Below, piece after piece: positions 58,862 through 64,000 of a stretch of 64,000 nucleotides of DNA (positions are counted from its first letter, which is position 1; each line of letters begins with the position of its first letter). Made by a program: the position numbers and the translations under genes. The notes under the pieces are model-generated. The model ran no database searches and was not told the origin of the DNA. It was given only the letters and a program-made list of their open reading frames with translations. The stretch covers positions 62,001 through 126,000 of the forward strand of contig VZRS01000474.1 of the NCBI GenBank assembly GCA_013398055.1, written 5' to 3'. Source of the DNA: Ifrita kowaldi (lineage: Eukaryota > Chordata > Aves > Passeriformes > Cinclosomatidae).

Positions 58862-59139
58862 ACCAGTGTCAGGACCCAAGGGAATGGCCTGAAGCTGTGT
58901 CAGGGGAGGTTTAGGTTGGATATTAGGAACAGGTTCTTCACCCAGAGGGTGGTTGGGCACTGAACAGGCTCCCCAGGGAAGTGGTCACAGCACCAAGCCC
59001 GACAGAGTTCAAGAAGTGTTTGGACAAAGCTCTTGGGCACATGGTGTGACTCTTGGGAATGGTGCTGTGCAAGGCCAGGAGCTGGACTCTATGATCTTTG
59101 TGGGTCCCTTCCAACTCAGCTTATTCTGTGATTCTGTGA
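58862..59139 (+). mobile_element. CR1 LINE 3' fragment, plus strand
   Basis: Typical CR1 3' blocks in order: 'caagggaatggcctgaagct', 'ggggaggtttaggttggata', 'aacaggttcttcacccagag', 'gaacaggctccccaggga', 'caggagctggactctatgat', 'gggtcccttccaactcagct' and the tail ttattctgtgattctgtga. The tail keeps two copies of the attctgtg repeat. The copy is 5'-truncated. An open plus-strand frame over it (58953-59165) is not in the element's coding context and is not a host gene. Confidence 0.92.
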
Positions 59140-62100
59140 GTCAGAGAAGCTCATATTTTCACTAAGGTCAAGCTAAAGGTGGGGAAAAATAGGTTCTCAG
59201 GAAGTTTGTCTAATGGCTGAAGACATTCAGCATGCATTTTCGACATTATATTTAGAATATTTTTGGACCTAATGGTTTAAGCAGCTGTATTTTCTCCCTT
59301 GCTTTGCAGAACCAAATCTATCTATCTGTATCGTCTGTAGTAAAATCTTTTATTATGACTTCTGATACTCCTTAAGCAAACTTAATAAAATACGTAGAAG
59401 TAAAATGATTAGATTTGGCTTTCCTCTCCCATTTAAGATGATGTCTAAACTAGTGATTTAAATTTGGTGCTTTTAAAATAAAATAAAATTTACTATCTGG
59501 GCATTCTGCATGCCAGCCCACATCATTCAGAAGTGCAGCTGGAAGTGAGACAGAAGTGATAGTATCTTGTGCAGCAAACTATCTTGTGCAGAGCGACAAA
59601 AGAGATCCTGACACACTAACAACCTTTGGGGTAAAGTCCTTATTGAAAGAAAAAGCCTTTATAGAAATCTGTGCTTTGAATAGCTTTTTGCCCTCTGAAA
59701 AGTGTATTTATTTCCCTCCCTGGTAAACTGGTAAGAAGAAAGACTTCATTAATAGGAAGCTGTACGTGTGATGTGTTCTTCTTGGCTTTAGTTTCTCATT
59801 TTGCCCTTAATGTTGTTAAACAATTAGTTTTATAGTAGTTTTATTTCTAAGGCAAGAACAAAGTGTTCTCAGTTTTTCTTTGTGTATGTAAAACATGCAA
59901 TGGTGAAAAAGTATAGACACTACGGGAAAGGATGACATTTCTTTGTGCTGGAGGAATATTCTAAATTGCATTAGAGGAGGTCTTCAGAAGAAAATCAATA
60001 GGACACTGTTTTCTTGCTAGAGATAATTTGGATGACCTTATGTTTTTCAGCATTTGCCCATATTTCCTACAAAGATAAACAAAGCAAAGTAAAATCTGTC
60101 TTAGGCTAGTGTCACTACGCTGATTATATAAATTTGTTATTTCTAGTATTAGATTAAATTAATAGGAGAAATCCTTTGGCTTGTTCTGTTCTCTACCCAG
60201 CTATATGAATATGTGAAGAGATACAAGATCATAAAAATGAATATAAATATAACCTATATATAATTAATAATAATATAAACTACTATTCTCTATGCAGCAG
60301 CATTTGCAGACCAGAGACAGATCAAAGGGGTTGCTGGAAAGAATGACCTGTATGCTGGTTAATAAGAAAACAGACTGAAGCATTATTGATCCAGTAAACT
60401 GAAGGCTTTTTAGTTCATTCTTATCTCTCTCTGCTCTATGCCTGTTCATAGGTTTTCCAAGTACTAGAGCACTAGAGAATACTGAATTTCTTTTCCTTTT
60501 AAATTCTTTCAGAACTATTAAATTAAGATCATCATTGTCATTCTGCAAAATCCAAAGGTGCCAGCTTTTCCTTCTCTAGTAATTTTATTAAAAAAAGAAA
60601 AAGCACAAAATTTGTTCAATTTAGCTAAAAATTGGTTTAGGTAAACTAGTAAAAAAATCTTACTTGAACACATCTGGACTTGTTTAAGGTTGACATGAGC
60701 TAAAGTATGAACTACATTGTACTGGTTTCATTCAGATTAAGTTATTTTTCCTTCAGCTTAACAAATAATTTTAATACTAATTTCAAACTGGTGTATTTGG
60801 ATGCTGATGATGTACAGTTGCCTAGATTCGACTCTTCTATTGAAGTTTAATTCACTAGAGAGGTATGTCAAGTAATGAAGCTATCTTCATTTTCTCATGA
60901 TGTTTTTGAAGCTGAAATATCAAATTGAGTTTCATCTTAAAAAGGAAGGAAAAGAAAAAAACTCAACCAACAACGAATGTCAAACCTCACTGAGTTGTTT
61001 CAAGCTGTGAGAGCGTACGGATTTAGACACGTGAACAAAGTAGGTGTTGTTAACTGCTCTGCGGTAGCTGTCCTTAAACATACTCCAGCACTTCAAGGTA
61101 AAACACTGTTAATGAGCTCCTGTGCCTAAACTGCATAGTAGTGAGGGTGTGCACTGTTTTTTCCAGAATGAACTGATGCCCTTTCAACTTCATCTCTGAT
61201 CACTTAGCTTTGTAATGCCATCTCTAATAAACATTTTAAAAAGTGTTTGTGCTTTGAAAGAATGAAATAGATAAAATATGCAGCTGTTCTGAAATTTGTG
61301 AAGGCAATTTTAAGAAACTGTTACTTCTGCTAAAGGTAGGAAATTGGATTTTTTGGCATCTTTTCCTCTGCTTTCTACCTGTAAGCTGTTGGAGGTCCTG
61401 CAGAGGCATGGAAATGGGTGTCTGAATCATAGCAAGAGCCAATTAATTTAGATATGGCAACCATCTACAGCAGTCACCAAATTTCAAAGCTAATCCACTC
61501 TAGCCACATTGTTAGAAAAATAGATAAGGGCTTAATAGGCAGATTTTTGGACTTATTTTCGCAAGCAGTTGATTTGAGGAAGATTAACCTGTCTCCTATA
61601 AATTAACTTGAAATCATAATGGTATTACTGACAAATGCCAGAGTATCCATTCCTGCTTTGAAATATGTTAAATTTTTTTCACTTACTTTTTGGTGGAAGT
61701 GAGTTTTAAACACATAACTTGGGAAGAGTATTTGATTTATCCATTTTGAATTTACTGTCTTTTGAGTGTTCACTTCAATTTCTTAATTCTTACATTATGA
61801 GCAGGTCATGACTGGTTTCTAGACTATTCACAATGTCATGTGCTTTTAGGTTTTCTTTCCAAAGATAAGAGTCATGATTTGTTTTTCATACATATGACTT
61901 TGTATGACTTTCTTCACTCTCCTCTTTAATCCAATAATTCAGTGTATTACTGAATATTTTCATATTTAAACCACATGCTTTGCCATACTATGCCTTATTC
62001 ATCTTTGTTGTTTTTTAACTACAACTGCTGATGAGCTGATATTTTTTTTCTCTACCATACTCTCTGTGTTTCTAACTTTCTTGAGTTGTTGGATGGTCAT

Positions 62101-64000
62101 TTTTCTCACTTATTTTGCATTCATCAAATTGGAGAATATTTTGCTTTTGCTTTAGTAGTCCATTTAGTGTGCTCTGAAGCACCTTATTGTATTCTCTGGT
62201 CCTGCACAATGTAATAACTTTTATCTTCAAGTATTACTGCCATTTTTGTTCTATCCATTTCCACTTTTTCCACCTGTTCTAGGCTGCTAATAGAAGGAAA
62301 TATAAAGCATTTATTGTGTGAGCTGAAAAGGTACTGCTGTGCCTCTTTCTACAGCCAATCAAATCAAAATTCAAAAGCCAACAGAATTCACTGTGCACCA
62401 AATCTGTTGGCTAGTTTCAGTGGTGAAAGGTGTGGGAGGCCTAAAAATATGAAAGAGAATAAAGCTGCCACCTTCCTCCTTCTCACTTCCGAAGTCTGAA
62501 GTAGGTAAATGAAATGGAAAAATTTAGCCTAAAGATTATAATTCCCCACATATAATTAGCGTATTGCATAAAATTTTTTAAAACTTAGAAAACAGGAAAG
62601 AGAGAATTGCTTTAAACAATGTCAGTTAATGAATTTGGACTTGAGGCATTGCTGTTTCCCATGCTTAATTTCCTGCGTCAGTTCAAAATCGCCTACTTTT
62701 TGACATTTCATGGTCTCTGAAGCAAATAACAGTGATACCCCAATCTAGAGCTGTGAATTTAGATGAAGAATAAGCTGCAGGGACAGAAGAACTGTGAAAA
62801 AGCAGAAAAAGATTCTGCTTTGTTGTTGACATTTCTGATAGTTGAAAAAGACAGACTAAGGAAAGGATCTCCGAGCACAGCTGTCTGAAAGTAGAATATT
62901 TTTCTGAATTTTCTGTGTGGCATTAATAGCACTATTATAGTTTCATTTTCATGTTTCACATCCTTTTTCTACTATTTAGTGAACCCAGAAAACATTGTTT
63001 GCAAATCATAGATCAGTTTACTTCCAAGGAAAAAGCAGATAAGCACAAATGCACAGGTATATTTGCAGTGATTTAAAGCACAACTCAATGCTATAAATGT
63101 GCAGTGCCCCATTAACCTTTTAGATTGGAGGCATGTATCCACATCCAGTAAGTTTCCTTTTAAGTGACAACTGCAAAAAATATTGCTGCTGTTTGTGTCA
63201 TTAATTAGGTTCTTTTATGGATTTAATCTCTGCTGCAGTTTCCAGAGAAGAAAACTGGTATATAACCTGTGAAGAGGAAAAGGGATCACTTACTTATATT
63301 TCCAAAGGTCAACTCATATGTTACTAACTGTTTTTTTACTATTGTTTCTCCTCAGTATTATGAAGTTTTCCTTTTTTTTTTTGTTTTTGTAATTTTCATA
63401 GCTTCTTAGATTGATAACATTTACTAAAATGGAGATTGATGTGCTTCCTCAATTTAGTGAACGTCTTTCTTTGAAGATTATATAGCTTTGATGGGAGAAA
63501 ATAGAAACTCTTTCTGTAAGCAGATTTATTTGCTATATCAAGATGAAATTATGGATTACTAGCAGAACATGTTTTAAAACATTTATTATATTGGAGATAC
63601 TGCTTTAGTCCATGCATTTTAGAATCAGTTATAAATTAGAACATTGATGCTAAGATACACAGAAGATGAAAATATTATCCATTTGCTCCAAAGAGTGCAA
63701 TGATTTTCAATATTAAAAAAATAATTGGTGTAACTGTTAAATTTATTTAGTATTTTTAAATTATATTGCTTATGAATTTTGCTAATTTTTAGCATGATAT
63801 TGTTGACTGTGTGTTAGCTATTTCAGGGTAGTTATCAAATAATTGCTTTTTCATGTGACTGATTGAACCTTCATTGGTACATCACTTCAGACCCTTTTTC
63901 TAAAGATCGTCAAGTATAGCAGTTCTCCAACTCCAGTTATAATCAATGATGTAGTTCTACTGAAGTTTTTACTGATAATGTTAAGGGAACTTTATCCTAA
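59140..64000. other. Intron-like or intergenic DNA
   Basis: No recognised gene, RNA gene or repeat family. A small repeated phrase (tatcttgtgcag twice) lies at about 59561-59593. A possible micro-exon at 63125-63148 (between ccttttag and gtaagt) is too short to support. Confidence 0.5.

Noticed and set aside
1..64000. CRISPR arrays, tRNA, rRNA, operons or phage genes
   Set aside because: No regularly spaced repeats, cloverleaf sequences or dense coding seen; the window is vertebrate-type DNA.

Overview
The window reads as nuclear DNA from a bird. It is AT-rich, has no dense coding, and contains at least five CR1 LINE fragments with bird-type 3' ends (attctRtga repeats), together with poly-T/poly-A and GT/AC-rich low-complexity tracts. 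I see no operons, bacterial genes, CRISPR arrays, rRNA, tRNA, CpG islands or obvious promoters. The CR1 copy at 1696-2340 resembles a subfamily common in neoavian birds; the species cannot be named from this.

Left edge (1-2340): a CR1 copy on the minus strand (1696-2340) is repeated exactly at 164-472, and part of it again at 1-162. The two extra copies are joined by a single N at 163 and followed by a 330-base N gap (473-802). This looks like an assembly fault, not biology. A second CR1 fragment on the plus strand lies at 907-1240.

Middle (4.9-53 kb): several short plus-strand open segments are bounded by good splice signals and can be joined in compatible reading phases. The best are 8721-8778, 13062-13198 and 51705-51845; 5671-5834 is also fair. 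Their translations look like amphipathic helices of a helical-repeat-type protein, but I could not identify the family. They are best read as candidate exons of one or more large genes with very long introns. Several weaker candidates (4946, 5254, 12332, 18089, 24961, 32232, 40432, 45382, 53082) are listed with low confidence because exons this short are easily open by chance.

Repeats further right: CR1 at 30240-30558 (+), a longer CR1 with an internal deletion in the reverse transcriptase region at 42291-43360 (-), CR1 at 58862-59139 (+), and a near-perfect 72-base tandem duplication at 57837-57975. Several short perfect palindromes are noted. The remaining DNA is intron-like or intergenic with nothing recognisable. 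I found no convincing undescribed biological system. The most useful leads are the unidentified split gene, the assembly duplication and the tandem duplication.
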